This document shows positions 8,353-18,648 of a DNA stretch of 64,000 nucleotides, one piece after another. The stretch spans positions 169,180,478 to 169,244,477 of the forward strand of contig OV884058.1 in NCBI GenBank assembly GCA_930367215.1. Direction: 5' to 3'. Position 1 is the stretch's first letter. Every line of letters begins with the position of its first letter. The translations under genes and the position numbers were made by a program. This DNA is from Pollenia angustigena. Taxonomy: Eukaryota; Arthropoda; Insecta; Diptera; Polleniidae. The notes below the pieces were generated by a model. The model ran no database searches, was not told the DNA's origin, and saw only the letters and a list, made by a program, of their open reading frames with translations.

Positions 8353-9570
8353 CTAGTCACAAATCCTGTCTCTGCCAGGCATAAAAATCTTTAAGATAAT
8401 AACTAACATAGTAACGCTCAGAGAAGAAATTAAACAAAAAAATTATTACTCAATGTTTTAATACATTTAATAGGTATATGAAGAAAAAATATGTAACAAA
8501 TAACAATAAGTTAGTAACTAAATTATAATACTTCTTTAAAAACAACTGGTTTGGGTAAATATATCCCCCCTCTCTAACGTTTGACCTTGAGCTTTATCGA
8601 TGGTGATGGAAAACGCCAACCTTATAGGAAACTGTGTCTTACGCAAAATAAATGGTAGGTCGGGATTTATGGGAGCCAAATCAATTCTTGGAATAAATGC
8701 AGGATTGCCTTTTGCAGTGCCGGTTAATATAGTTGCGCATATTAGATTCTGTGACAATTGTGTAACTTGCAGTCTTGTGCCATTGCATAGCCCTCTTTTA
8801 GTGTTTAAATTGCTCAGAAGCATGATAATGGCTCCCGTTTTTCCCGTTCAGCTATGTTATTGCTCTCCACCGTGTCAACGCTCAAAAATGTAAAACATTA
8901 ACCCTCTAAAAGACTTAGTACTTCTTCATTAATTTAGCATACTTCATCATTCTTAGGGCATAAAATGGCAAATTTACAATACTGTTCTACATCAGACGGC
9001 TTTAAACATTCACCGAAGATATTTTTAACGATTGAGTTTTCAGCCAGCATTTCGTTTGGTAATGCAATAATGTCCTCTCCAAATACCGAACTGAGTTCAC
9101 CATTCCCCATTTTTAAAAGCCAATCTCTGTAAATATTGTCCACTGCACGAATATTGACTTTAAGCTGTAAAATTTTAAAGATGGACCAAAGATTAGAAAA
9201 CTTAATACATGATTCGATGGCCGTCCTGTGAGCATGTGGTATCACTGGTAAACATTGGCGTAAATCTCCTCCAAGAAGCACAACTTTACCTCCAAAAGGC
9301 TTGTTATTTTTCATAAATGTTTTAAGCAACTTGTCAATAGCATTAAATGCATAGGTAGGTGCCATTGTTGTCTCATCCCAAATGATTAACCTAGCCTTTC
9401 TTATCTGCTTTGCATCCACTGAATTTGCTCTCATATTTGAAGTTGATGTTTCTGTCAATGGAACTGGTAGCTTGAACTGAGAATGATATGTGCGGCCCCC
9501 TCTAAATAATTTAATAATGCTATTGCATTAGCCTTTCGCTGCCGGTATTAAACTGTAGGTCCCTTCAATG
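8353..9570 (-). mobile_element. Helitron remnant, minus strand
   Basis: The helicase fragment (8536-9527) implies a rolling-circle element. On the minus strand the 3' side ends ...GGATTTGTGACTAG followed by T at 8352, preceded by a small CCTG...CAGG hairpin (8366-8380). CTAG plus a T flank after a short hairpin is the Helitron 3' rule. The 5' end is not identified, and a mariner starts at 9710. Confidence 0.6.
8536..9527 (-). pseudogene. Helitron PIF1-like helicase, broken
   Basis: Frames in order on the minus strand: NAIALLNYLEGG, a one-base shift at about 9495-9500, then RTYHSQFKLPVP. Next come RLIIWDETTMAP (Walker B region) and VVLLGGDLRQCLPVI (a conserved PIF1 motif), ending near 8934. 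After a gap and frame change (8824-8933) comes MLLSNLNTKRGLCNGTRL and FPIRLAFSITIDKAQGQTL, the C-terminal helicase motif. PIF1-type helicase is the helicase half of Helitron Rep/Hel, which unwinds DNA during rolling-circle transposition. About 30 residues before the last part are missing. Confidence 0.85.
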
Positions 9571-9709
9571 AGTTTAAAAATAGAATCGGGTGTAGATCAT
9601 TCACTGGAATAGGCCTTTCCATGCCCTTAACGGAATTTGTTTTTAATAGGAAAATGTTGGAAAAAATAACGAACAATTAAATACTCTTATAAAGAGTGGT
9701 TAAATTGTA

Positions 9710-10977
9710 AGGGCCGATGTTGAATGTGAACCACACCTAAACGCCAAGTTTTTTCCGAATTTTATTTGATATTTCTCTATTTCAGACTTTTTCAATTTGA
9801 ACCATGGAGAGATACACAATCCAACAACGTGTTAAAGTTATCCAGACTTATTATGAAAATGGGCGTTCAAATCAAAATGCATATCGTGCACTTCGTGATT
9901 TTTTTTAATCAATTTGATCGTACAAATGTGCGTACAATCGCATAAATCGTGGAAAAATTCGAGCAAACCTGGTCTGTAGAAGATGTGAGAACACCAGTGC
10001 ATGCTCGTACAGCTCGTACTGCAGGAAATATTGCTGCTGTTCGCGATAGTGTGGCTGAAGAGCCGTCCACCTCAACTCGTCGTCGTGCCCAACAATTGCA
10101 CCTCTCACGCTCGTCGTTGATGAACATTATGCATAAAGACTTGCATTTACACGCTTACAAGGTGCAATTGGCTCAAGAACTAAAGCCTCTTGACCATTCC
10201 AAACGTCGTGAATGGGCAGAATGGTGGCAAGAAATGGCAACAGTGGATGATCAATTTTCGAAGAAAATCATCTTCAGTGATGAGGCACATTTTCACCTCA
10301 GTGGATTCGTCAATAAACAGAATTGCCGCATTTGGGCGAATGAGAATCCAAGAGTGATTGTCGAAAAACCAATGCACCCACAAAGAGTGACTGTTTGGTG
10401 CGGTGTATGGGCTGGCGGCATCATCGGGCCGTATTTTTTCCAAAATTAGGCCGGTCAGGCAGTTACTGTGAATGGTGTTCGCTATCTAGAGATGATAACG
10501 AACTTTTTATGGCCCGAATTGGAAGATATGGATGTGGACGATATGTGGTTTCAGCAGGACGGTGCCACTTGCCATACAGCTAACGAAACAATGGCTCTTT
10601 TGCGCAACAAATTCAATGGCCGTGTTATCTCACGTAATGGCGATGTCAATTGGCCGCCAAGATCATGTGATTTGACACCGTTGGACTTTTTTCTTTGGGG
10701 TTATTTGAAAGAAAAGGTGTACGTCGATAAGCCAGCAACAATTCAAGAGCTAAAGGATGAGATAATTCGGCACATTAACGGCATAGAACCTCCATTATGC
10801 CTCAGGGTCATTGAAAATTTGGACCATCGGATGGAGGTGTGCCGCCGTGGTCGCGGCGCCCATTTGGCCGATATTTTGTTCCATACATAATTGAGTAATA
10901 CCAATATATCATAATAAAATTAAATTACAATAATTTTCTAAATAGTTTGTGTTTTATTCAAAATCAACATCGGCCCT
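9710..10977 (+). mobile_element. mariner element, DD41D (rosa-type) group
   Basis: Terminal inverted repeats AGGGCCGATGTTGA and TCAACATCGGCCCT. TA precedes the left end (9708-9709); the right flank reads TG, so one TA copy is mutated. The length is 1268 bp, normal for a full mariner. The encoded transposase is nearly complete but interrupted. Confidence 0.9.
9804..10890 (+). pseudogene. mariner transposase, DD41D, inactivated
   Basis: Starts with MERYTIQQRVKVIQTYYENG. It has a +1 base in the T8 run at about 9897-9904, an in-frame TAA at 9943-9945 (probably an Arg codon once) and an in-frame TAG at 10447-10449. It ends GRGAHLADILFHT and stop. The N-terminal helix-turn-helix region is followed by the DDE/D core: first Asp in FSDEAHFHL, second in WFQQDGATCHTA, third in LTPLDFFLWGY. 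Forty-one residues separate the second and third Asp, the spacing of the rosa/Visitor group. The enzyme cuts and pastes its element at TA sites. Few lesions mean a fairly young copy. Confidence 0.92.
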
Positions 10978-12325
10978 TGATTTAAATCCTCGGCATTTTA
11001 CATGTTGCTGGTTGTAAACCATCCACCAAACCGAAGTATATTAAATGTAAACGTATGAAACAGTTGATACCAAACACCGAAAAAATCTCTGCTTATTTAT
11101 ACAAAAACTTACATACATCGTACGAAATATTCGTAAAAACGTGTTTCGAAATAATAGACAACGAAAGTTTTTCGTAAAATTCGCATTGGATGTACATAAC
11201 AAAATATAACGTACCTTGAAGAGTACTTTGAGTAGATTTCAAAATTATTAATGATTTAAGTTAATTAGTTGATTTTTGTAAAAAAAAGAACTTTAACTTT
11301 ATATTTATAACATTATATAAATTCAGTTCAAATAGGTAGTTAAAATTTCTTCCTTTAATGATAATTTAAAAAACGCGCAACGCACCGTAAATATGTAGTT
11401 CAATCCAATTCGAATGGGCACAATGAAGAATAAATTCCAATAACTCAATATTATTATTTTTTAATTTAGATGAATGTAAATAACAGTTACTTTCTCTTAG
11501 AATATGATTGTTCTTTAAATCACTTTACAAACAAATCTTGAAAATCAAAACAAAAACCCAGTATATTTGTTAGTAATTATGTATGTGATACAATAAGATT
11601 ATCTCCACTCTTCAACAGCAGTATTAAAATCTGATTTCACTATGATTTCTGGCAGAGAAAGTACTTTGAGTATAACAAATTTTATGTAACATAATGCAAA
11701 ATTGAGGGTTTTGATGATGAAATAAAACACATGTACAGCCCGGAGACCGAAAATTAGGAATCTGACAATGCTATGATCTTCCTCAGACAGAGGGCTTTAA
11801 ATATAAAAAGTTTCATTAGGAAAACTCCTGCAAAAAATATAAGAAAACGTGAATGGTTTATTCAATGACCACGCCCACAGAAAATCAAAAATCGGGCTCC
11901 GTCTTGCACCAGTGGAGCAAATGAGATTTACGTATGCCAAATTTCATCTTTCTGCGACGTCAGACGGCTTCAGAAAGGCGCGGAAAGAGAACCGGACATA
12001 CATCCGGACAAACAACGAAATTATATATATAGATGATTACCATATTATTTTATGATGAACAGGATAAGAATATGATTAAAGGAGAAATACTATGATGTAA
12101 TATTACGAATAATATGATTCAATAATAATCGCAATATGGTGACTACAATCATGAATCTTATCATAATTTGCTGCTCTTAAAAAATCGAGCCCTAATAGCA
12201 AAAATTATGTAACCAACAACATTTTAGATTTTTGATGAAAATCGATAATCTTTGATCATCTGCATCATCTCTAAAAATCTCAAATCTCTGGGAAGCACCG
12301 TTGCGAAATAACTAAACCCTAGACA
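10978..12325. other. no recognisable gene
   Basis: AT-rich intergenic DNA. A higher-GC patch at about 11850-12010 (containing CAAAAATCGGGCTCCGTCTT) may be a fragment of another dispersed repeat, but I cannot assign it. Confidence 0.4.
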
Positions 12326-12327
12326 TG

Positions 12328-13262
12328 CCCTGCGGGCAATTTGTGTCAATTGGTACAACAGACTGGTTCTGGGAGTTGTGAAAATAGAACAGGTACAAAA
12401 AGAAAGAACTCATGACCAGTGAAAAGAGAACCAATCATGTAACTGGTTTATGAAGAACATAAAGGTAGAAAAAGTAATGAATTACAGTAAAGTCTTCACC
12501 GGTGGTGTGATACATTTTTTTGGGACTTTCTAAAATTTGGCTCTTGAATTTAATTGTAGGACTTTTTTATTGAAATAATACTACATTTTAGTAACTGTCA
12601 CTAAACACGTCCATTGAGAATAGATTTGTGACTGGTCAAATGGTGTCAATTGACCCCTTCCAATGACAACCCCATGTAAAAGTGATGGGTCTTATTCATA
12701 GAAAGTGTAAAAACTAGAACCGGTCTCTACCACCAAAGACCCTAGAGGGAATGGAACTGACACCAAAGTAGTCCCGTGATAGGTCTGTGGTGGATGAGAC
12801 CGGTTCTAGTTCTAACACTTTATATGAATAAGACCTATCACTTTTACATGGGGTTGTCATTGGTGGGGGTCAATCGACACCATTTGACCAGTCACACACC
12901 TATTCTCAATAGACGTGATTAGTGACAGTTACTACAATGTAGTATTATATTAATACAAAGTAGAATAATTTCAATAAAACAAGTCCAAGAATTAAATTCA
13001 AGTACTAAATTTTATAAAGTCCCAAAAAATGTGTCACACCACCGGCGAAGACTGTACTGTAATTCATTACTTTTTCTACCTTTATGTTCTTCATAAACCA
13101 GTTACATGATTGGTTCTCATTTCACTGGTCATAAGCTCTTTCTTTTTGTACCGGTTCTATTTTCACAATTCCCAGGACCAGTCTGATGGACCAATTGACA
13201 CAAATTTCCCGCAGGGGACCTATCACGGGACTACTTTGGTATCAGTTTGCTTCCCTCTAGGG
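12328..13262 (-). mobile_element. CCCT-terminal element with 2-bp TSD (outer copy, split)
   Basis: Read on the minus strand it starts CCCTAGAGGGAA (at 13262) and ends GCAGGG-like at 12328. Its last 45 bp are separated from the rest by a second copy in the opposite orientation (12740-13216). TG lies directly outside both ends (12326-12327, 13263-13264). The composite is a large palindrome. A third copy is at 54289-54766. No coding capacity. Confidence 0.85.
12740..13216 (+). mobile_element. same family, inner copy inserted into its own sister
   Basis: Spans CCCTAGAGGGAATGG to CCCGCAGGG, 477 bp, flanked by GA (12738-12739 and 13217-13218). Removing it with one GA rejoins the outer copy to read AAAGACCTATCACGGG, which matches the complement of the uninterrupted third copy. 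So this copy jumped into a pre-existing inverted copy. Confidence 0.88.
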
Positions 13263-13264
13263 TG

Positions 13265-13989
13265 AAGCTAAAATATTAAAAAAAAAAATCCTGTAAAATT
13301 TTATTTTTGTTGGTTACATCATTTTTGCTATAAGGGCTCGATATGTTTACCGCAACCATAATTTTTATTTGCTTGTTTGTTCTCACTCATTTGTTTTTAA
13401 ATATTGCGGTGTAGGGTATTATATGGTTGGGCTTTACAGACTCTACATGCTTTCTTACTTATTTATTTACCATTCAACGTCATTTTGCCTTGTGTTTTAA
13501 TTACAAATGCAAATTTACACACTAAATTTGCAAAGCGCTTGCTTCGCTCTATTTTGTCTTCCATGGATTGTAATTATTAAAGATTAAATGATAAAAATAC
13601 AATCGCTAGATGGCAAGTGACTGGTTTATTGTTTGATTGGGCTTAAATGGCCTTATTAGGTAGATTTAGTGGCATTTTGTGTTTTTATTTATAGCATTGG
13701 ATTAAATTGAATTTTATATTGTATCTGCTTCCAGAAAGCCAAAAGCCACAACAAAAGAAGAAATTTACACAAAAACATAAATTTACTAATTAAGTTTTAG
13801 GAGCAATGACACTGGAGAAATTAGATTAATAGCATTCAATGATTTCTATTAACGAAATAAACCGATTTGTTATTAATGATGGATTTGTTAAGGGGAATAA
13901 GAAGAAATTAGAAAATTATTTTATATAAATATTGCAATTTATGAATTGTTCTTTATTTAAAGGTGACTTTTATTTCTTGCGAAAAAATA
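13265..13989. other. no gene; trace of AGTATAGTCGG repeat
   Basis: At 13405-13435 the sequence GGTGTAGGGTATTATATGG, followed by TTGGGCTTTA, is the minus-strand beginning of the AGTATAGTCGG dispersed repeat, heavily truncated. The remainder is AT-rich with nothing recognisable. Confidence 0.45.
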
Positions 13990-13997
13990 TTAAAAAT

Positions 13998-14806
13998 CAT
14001 AGCTGGGGAATTTGGAATTAGAATTAGAAATCATTACGATTAGAGAAATAATCTTATCATTAGAATTGAATTTTGATAAAAATTTCAGATTACTAAATGA
14101 TTTGATTAGAAATAATCAAAAATCTAATCACAATTAGTGACGATTAGCATTTCTAATCAAATTTAATCAAAACTAATCCAAAAAATAATTGATTAGATTT
14201 CTTGATTATTTTTGATTAGATTTGATTAGAAATGCTAATCGTCACTATTTGTGATTAGATAAATAAAAGAAAAAAAATCCGTGCATTTTTACTTACCATT
14301 AATTTTGAACACTTTAATTTGAATAAAACAAAAAATTGCAATCTTACAAAACAAAGAATTTACTTTCAATGTTAAGTAAACAAAAAAATTATTCTTGTAC
14401 TTCCACAAAACACGTTGAAAATTAACATTAATAATACCACAACAACAAAGTGAACCAGCTGTGTCAAGTGTTTATGTAATTTTATGCAATATTCAAAAAC
14501 TGTTACATTATGCAAATATAGCAACAAATGTGATAAATAAATATTTTCTTTTCACAAAAATAGTTGATCTAATCAAAAATAATCAAGAAATCTAATCAAT
14601 TATTTTTTGGATTAGTTTTGATTAGAATTGATTAGAAATGCTAATCGTCACTAATTGTGATTAGATTTTTGATTATTTCTAATATCATCAATAAGTAATC
14701 GTGTAAAATGGCTGACTAATCAGAATTAATCAATTTTTCAACACAATTAAAATTTCTAATCCAATTACTAATCATTAGGATTTCTAATCATTATTCCCAA
14801 GCCATG
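13998..14806. mobile_element. hAT-type MITE rich in GATTAG/CTAATC, 8-bp TSD
   Basis: Ends CATAGCTGGGGAATTTGG and the complement of CATGGCTTGGGAATAATG; perfect duplication TTAAAAAT at 13990-13997 and 14807-14814. The interior holds two blocks (14090-14265 and 14560-14700) of GATTAG and AATCAAAAATAATC words arranged as large inverted repeats. The length is 809 bp. Similar composition and terminal AGCTG to the element at 17943-18516. Confidence 0.9.
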
Positions 14807-14814
14807 TTAAAAAT

Positions 14815-15567
14815 ATTAAAATTCTTGAAATTTCCAATTAGCTAGACATTAATTACTTCGCTTGCTGACAAGCCTTAATTATCTACTAACCGTTTACATT
14901 ATTACCAATGCATATGTGTAAGTCTTCAAACATTTCTTAAAAATCCCTTTTGCAAGTCACTTTAATTGGACTTATTTTATCATTTTTAATTTGTTTGCAA
15001 AAATCTTTACACAGCTATTGCATGTTGTATAAAGTATACAGGTAAAAACTCAAAGTACTTTTGCAAAAACTACTCACTACGGTTCAACATTTGCTTCTTC
15101 ATTACAAAAAGAGTGTCATGCAGTAAGTAATCATGACTTTGTAAGGAAGTGCCATGACATTCAAGAATATTTTTTTTTTTTTTTGGAAACTTTAGGATAA
15201 ATAATGACTAAATGTTTTTATATTTAAGCGTCTTGTCATATTTGAAAGTTAAAGAAAATTATTGCCTTAGGAAGGATTTAAATTACAACATAACCTTGAG
15301 AATATTTTAAACAAATATGTGCAGACATAGAAGCAAAAACAAACTTGTGCATTCATGTATGAATTTCTACAGAGCACATGACTGCAAAAACACAAAAATA
15401 CTGAAAAGTGAAACAAAACCAAAAAAAATTAAACACGTACAAATGCACAATTTATTTAAATAAGAACGAACAAAATGTTTATGCAAACCCAGCGAGCAAA
15501 TCTACTCGAAAAACATTAAATAAACTTATTTCATAGTCAAAATGTGTTTTATATACAAAACAAGGGA
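14815..15567. other. no recognisable gene
   Basis: AT-rich DNA including a T14 run near 15171. Nothing recognisable on either strand. Confidence 0.4.
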
Positions 15568-15612
15568 AAGTATAGTCGGTGAAACCCGATCATATGATAC
15601 CGTACACCATTT
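15568..15612 (+). repeat. 5' fragment of the AGTATAGTCGG dispersed repeat
   Basis: Reads AAAGTATAGTCGGTGAAACC, then CGATCATATGATACC and GTACACCA, matching the start of the copy at 4091. It breaks off after about 45 bp. A 118-codon open frame over 15542-15898 starts in it and shows no family motif. Confidence 0.6.
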
Positions 15613-16378
15613 ACAAATTTTTGAGACTGTACATTGCTTGGGATCCACAAGCAATCTTAGACACGCCAAAAGAAAACTCTGTTATGAGATTAAGCTTCAG
15701 AGCACTGAATATTTTGGAAGGTCTTTCAAAAAGAAATGTACACCTTCTAGAAGGCAGGATATCATAGGAAGCGCATCTTTTAGAAAGGATAATATAGTCC
15801 TTCAAAAAGGCCTGTCCTTTCAATATTTACCGCCGGGAAGCGTTCAAGTAAATAAACAAAATTTATTCCAATTACACAAAGTATTTTCTATCAAATAATA
15901 AAAATAGGTTGGTCAATTATTCGACATTTTTCAGAAACCGGTTTTCGAATATTTCGACTACATAAAACTTATATATTAATCGGCACAGGCAAACCAGTTA
16001 TTAACTCTTTCTTTCTCTGTTTTACAAACGAACCTCAATGAGAGGAAAAAATCTCAAAAAGGGGAAAACAGGAAATTAAATTTCTTTATTTTACTTTTCC
16101 GTTTTGCATGTGATAATTTTTGAAATTTCTACAATACGGAACTTAGAAACTTAATATTATAGGCGCAGGGTCCTGAGTAAATCAGAGCCTATAAGATGAA
16201 AAATTTTGGTACTTTTTTTTTGTTTTTTATCTGGTACTTTTTAAATTTTTCCTAATATTCGACCTAACTATAAACATAAAATTAAACATGCATGTTCCTG
16301 AGTGAATAAGAATATTAAGGGGAAGCTTTTTAGTACTTTTCCGTTATGCATCTAGTACTTTGATGAATTTTCGGCAAT
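15613..16378. other. no recognisable gene
   Basis: Somewhat less AT-rich up to 15850, then AT-rich. No protein, RNA or repeat boundary identified. Confidence 0.4.
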
Positions 16379-16379
16379 A

Positions 16380-17620
16380 CAGTAGAATCCCGATAATTCG
16401 TAATAGCAAGGGACCGGCCATTTCTTACGAATTATAGGGGTTTTCGATTTAGCGGGGTTTCGATTTAACGGGTTTAAAATAAAAGAAATACGAATAATCG
16501 GGGTTTTTCAATATTTTTACTAAAACCATAAAAAAAACATAAAAAAAACAATTACCTTTTTAATTTAAAAGGCAACAACAACTGAATTTGTTAATATAAA
16601 AGATAATTTTGTTAATTAAAATTGTTAAAACTCAGCAAATATTTTTAACAATGTGAAAAATATTTGTTAACAATTAAACATCAATCATATTAACAAAATA
16701 TTTTATTGCTAACTGATTTAAATAAGAAATTGCATTTAAGGGTAGTTTTTATTAATTTTTTAGTAAAATATAATTAAAGTCACATTACAAATAACATTTT
16801 GACCTATTTTAGCAACAGACATTTCCCTGGATGCACCAGCAAGTTCCGACATCCGAAATACTAGGATATGGGTAGTTCCAAAGTGTTGAACGTGACAGTC
16901 GTACGCATCAAAAATGCAATAACATTTTAAACAAAAAATATTTTTACGTTCTCTTTTCCCTTAAATTATAGCACTAAGAAAGCACGGTTTGTTATCTATC
17001 CTAAAGTTTATGGCGGGCGCGATTCTAGATCAAAGATAATGGCAAAAGAAGTAGCGGTTCGAGCGTGAACAAAACAGAAGTAGTTTTGTGGCCATGTATA
17101 AAAAGGCGTAATTTAGCGAAACCTGCCACAATTTTTTAGTCAAACTACTTTCAGAATTTTACGTAGCAATGTAACATTAAAATGTCTTGGTTTGATTCCA
17201 AAATCTTCTGTATTTTCTTTTTTTTAAGCCAAAATCTGGGTCGATACGTGACATTTCGAACGTGAAATGTTTTCCTTAAAATTTAACTGAATAATGATTC
17301 AAACAAAATAAAAATTTACCGGTAATTCGAATAACATATTTCTCTTTGAACTCTTCCTTAGATTACAGACCATGTAAAACAAATATAACCTCTTTTAAGC
17401 AAGAAAGAGATTAAAGAAAACATATAATAAAACATTCTCACAAATAAGAAATTACGTTTGCACAACATCTAAGTGAACAGATTTATGGGTAAATTTATAA
17501 AATTAGTAAAATCGAAATATTTCTCTATAACAATATCGTAAAATAATCAGCTCTTAATAGCTTTGAAATTTTCGGTCACGGTGAACCTTTTGACGGAAAT
17601 GCCCATATATAAAATACCCG
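16380..17620 (+). mobile_element. pogo/Tigger-like transposon remnant (left end visible)
   Basis: The left end reads CAGTAGAATCCCGATAATTCG and nearby CGGGGTTTCGATTTAACGGG, the style of pogo/Tigger termini. The distal part (17480-17612, with TTTCGGTCACGGTG and GACGGAAATGCCCATAT) is repeated at 37500-37625 in the same order behind another CAGTAGGGCC start. No transposase frame and no matching right inverted end found. Confidence 0.5.
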
Positions 17621-17942
17621 TTAAAATTTCTTAACCTGTACTTACCCTGTAGACTGATTCAGCTTCTCAGTAATTGAATGTCCTTTAAAGATTTTGAATC
17701 AAAGATATTTTTTTTTTTGTTTTGTTTTGTTTCATAAACCATTTGACACAAACTAATTTTTTACTATTAATTTTCTACAATATAAAATACAAATTGTTAA
17801 TATTAGACACTATGATTATTATACTTATAAATGAATTATTATGAATTATTATTTTGAAGTAAATGTATTATTTAGAAATCGTATAATTGAATTTATCTTT
17901 ATGCTATTAATTATTATTACTTAAATTGTTACTGAATTAAAT

Positions 17943-18516
17943 CAGAGCTGTTAAATTTGGATTACGATTAGTAATCAATTAGATTAAATTTATAAAAAAA
18001 TGGTATTGATTACATAATTCTCTTTTTTACAATTCCTGATTATTAATTAATTATGATTACAAATAATCCAAAAATAATTAAGATTAGTTAGGATTACGAG
18101 AAAATAATCAAAAGTAATCAAAAAAATAGTTGACTACATTCAAGGATTATTTTTGATTATTTTCGATTATATTTTAAAAATTCAGAATGCGCATCATTTT
18201 ACACTTACGTTTCATTTTGAAAAATGAATAAAAAAAGTATTGCACTAATTTCGCAAAATAAAAAAAAAAAAATAATCAAAAATAATCAAAAGTAATCTTC
18301 GAAAGTAGTCAAATTATTTTTCGATTACTTTTTATTATATGTGATTATTTTTTCGTAATTTTTATTAATCTTGATTATTTTTTGATTATCTGTAATCGAA
18401 ATCAATTAGTAATCGTGCGAATCTGAAAGTTATAGTAATGTAATCATTAATTCACCTTTCAAAAAAAAATCTAATTACTAATTATTATGATTAGTAATCA
18501 TTACTTAACAGCTATG
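17943..18516. mobile_element. hAT-type MITE with perfect 8-bp TSD, AATC/GATTA-rich
   Basis: Ends CAGAGCTGTTAAATTTGG and the complement of CATAGCTGTTAAGTAATG; duplication AATTAAAT at 17935-17942 and 18517-18524. The interior is filled with AATAATCAAAAATAATC-type words and their complements. The length is 574 bp. Same design as 13998-14806. Confidence 0.92.
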
Positions 18517-18648
18517 AATTAAATTAACTTATTTAAGGTATATGAATTTGTACACCCTAATGAATTTTCAATATAAGTTAAGTAAATTAAATTATAGAGG
18601 GCGTTGGTGTCTTAGCGCTTGTTTAGATAGAAAATAATGTAAATAGAA

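Noticed and set aside
8600..8893. 97-codon plus-strand frame
   Set aside because: Antisense shadow of the Helitron helicase.
10180..10443. 87-codon minus-strand frame
   Set aside because: Antisense shadow of the mariner transposase.
15542..15898. 118-codon plus frame
   Set aside because: Begins in a dispersed-repeat fragment and has no recognisable domain.
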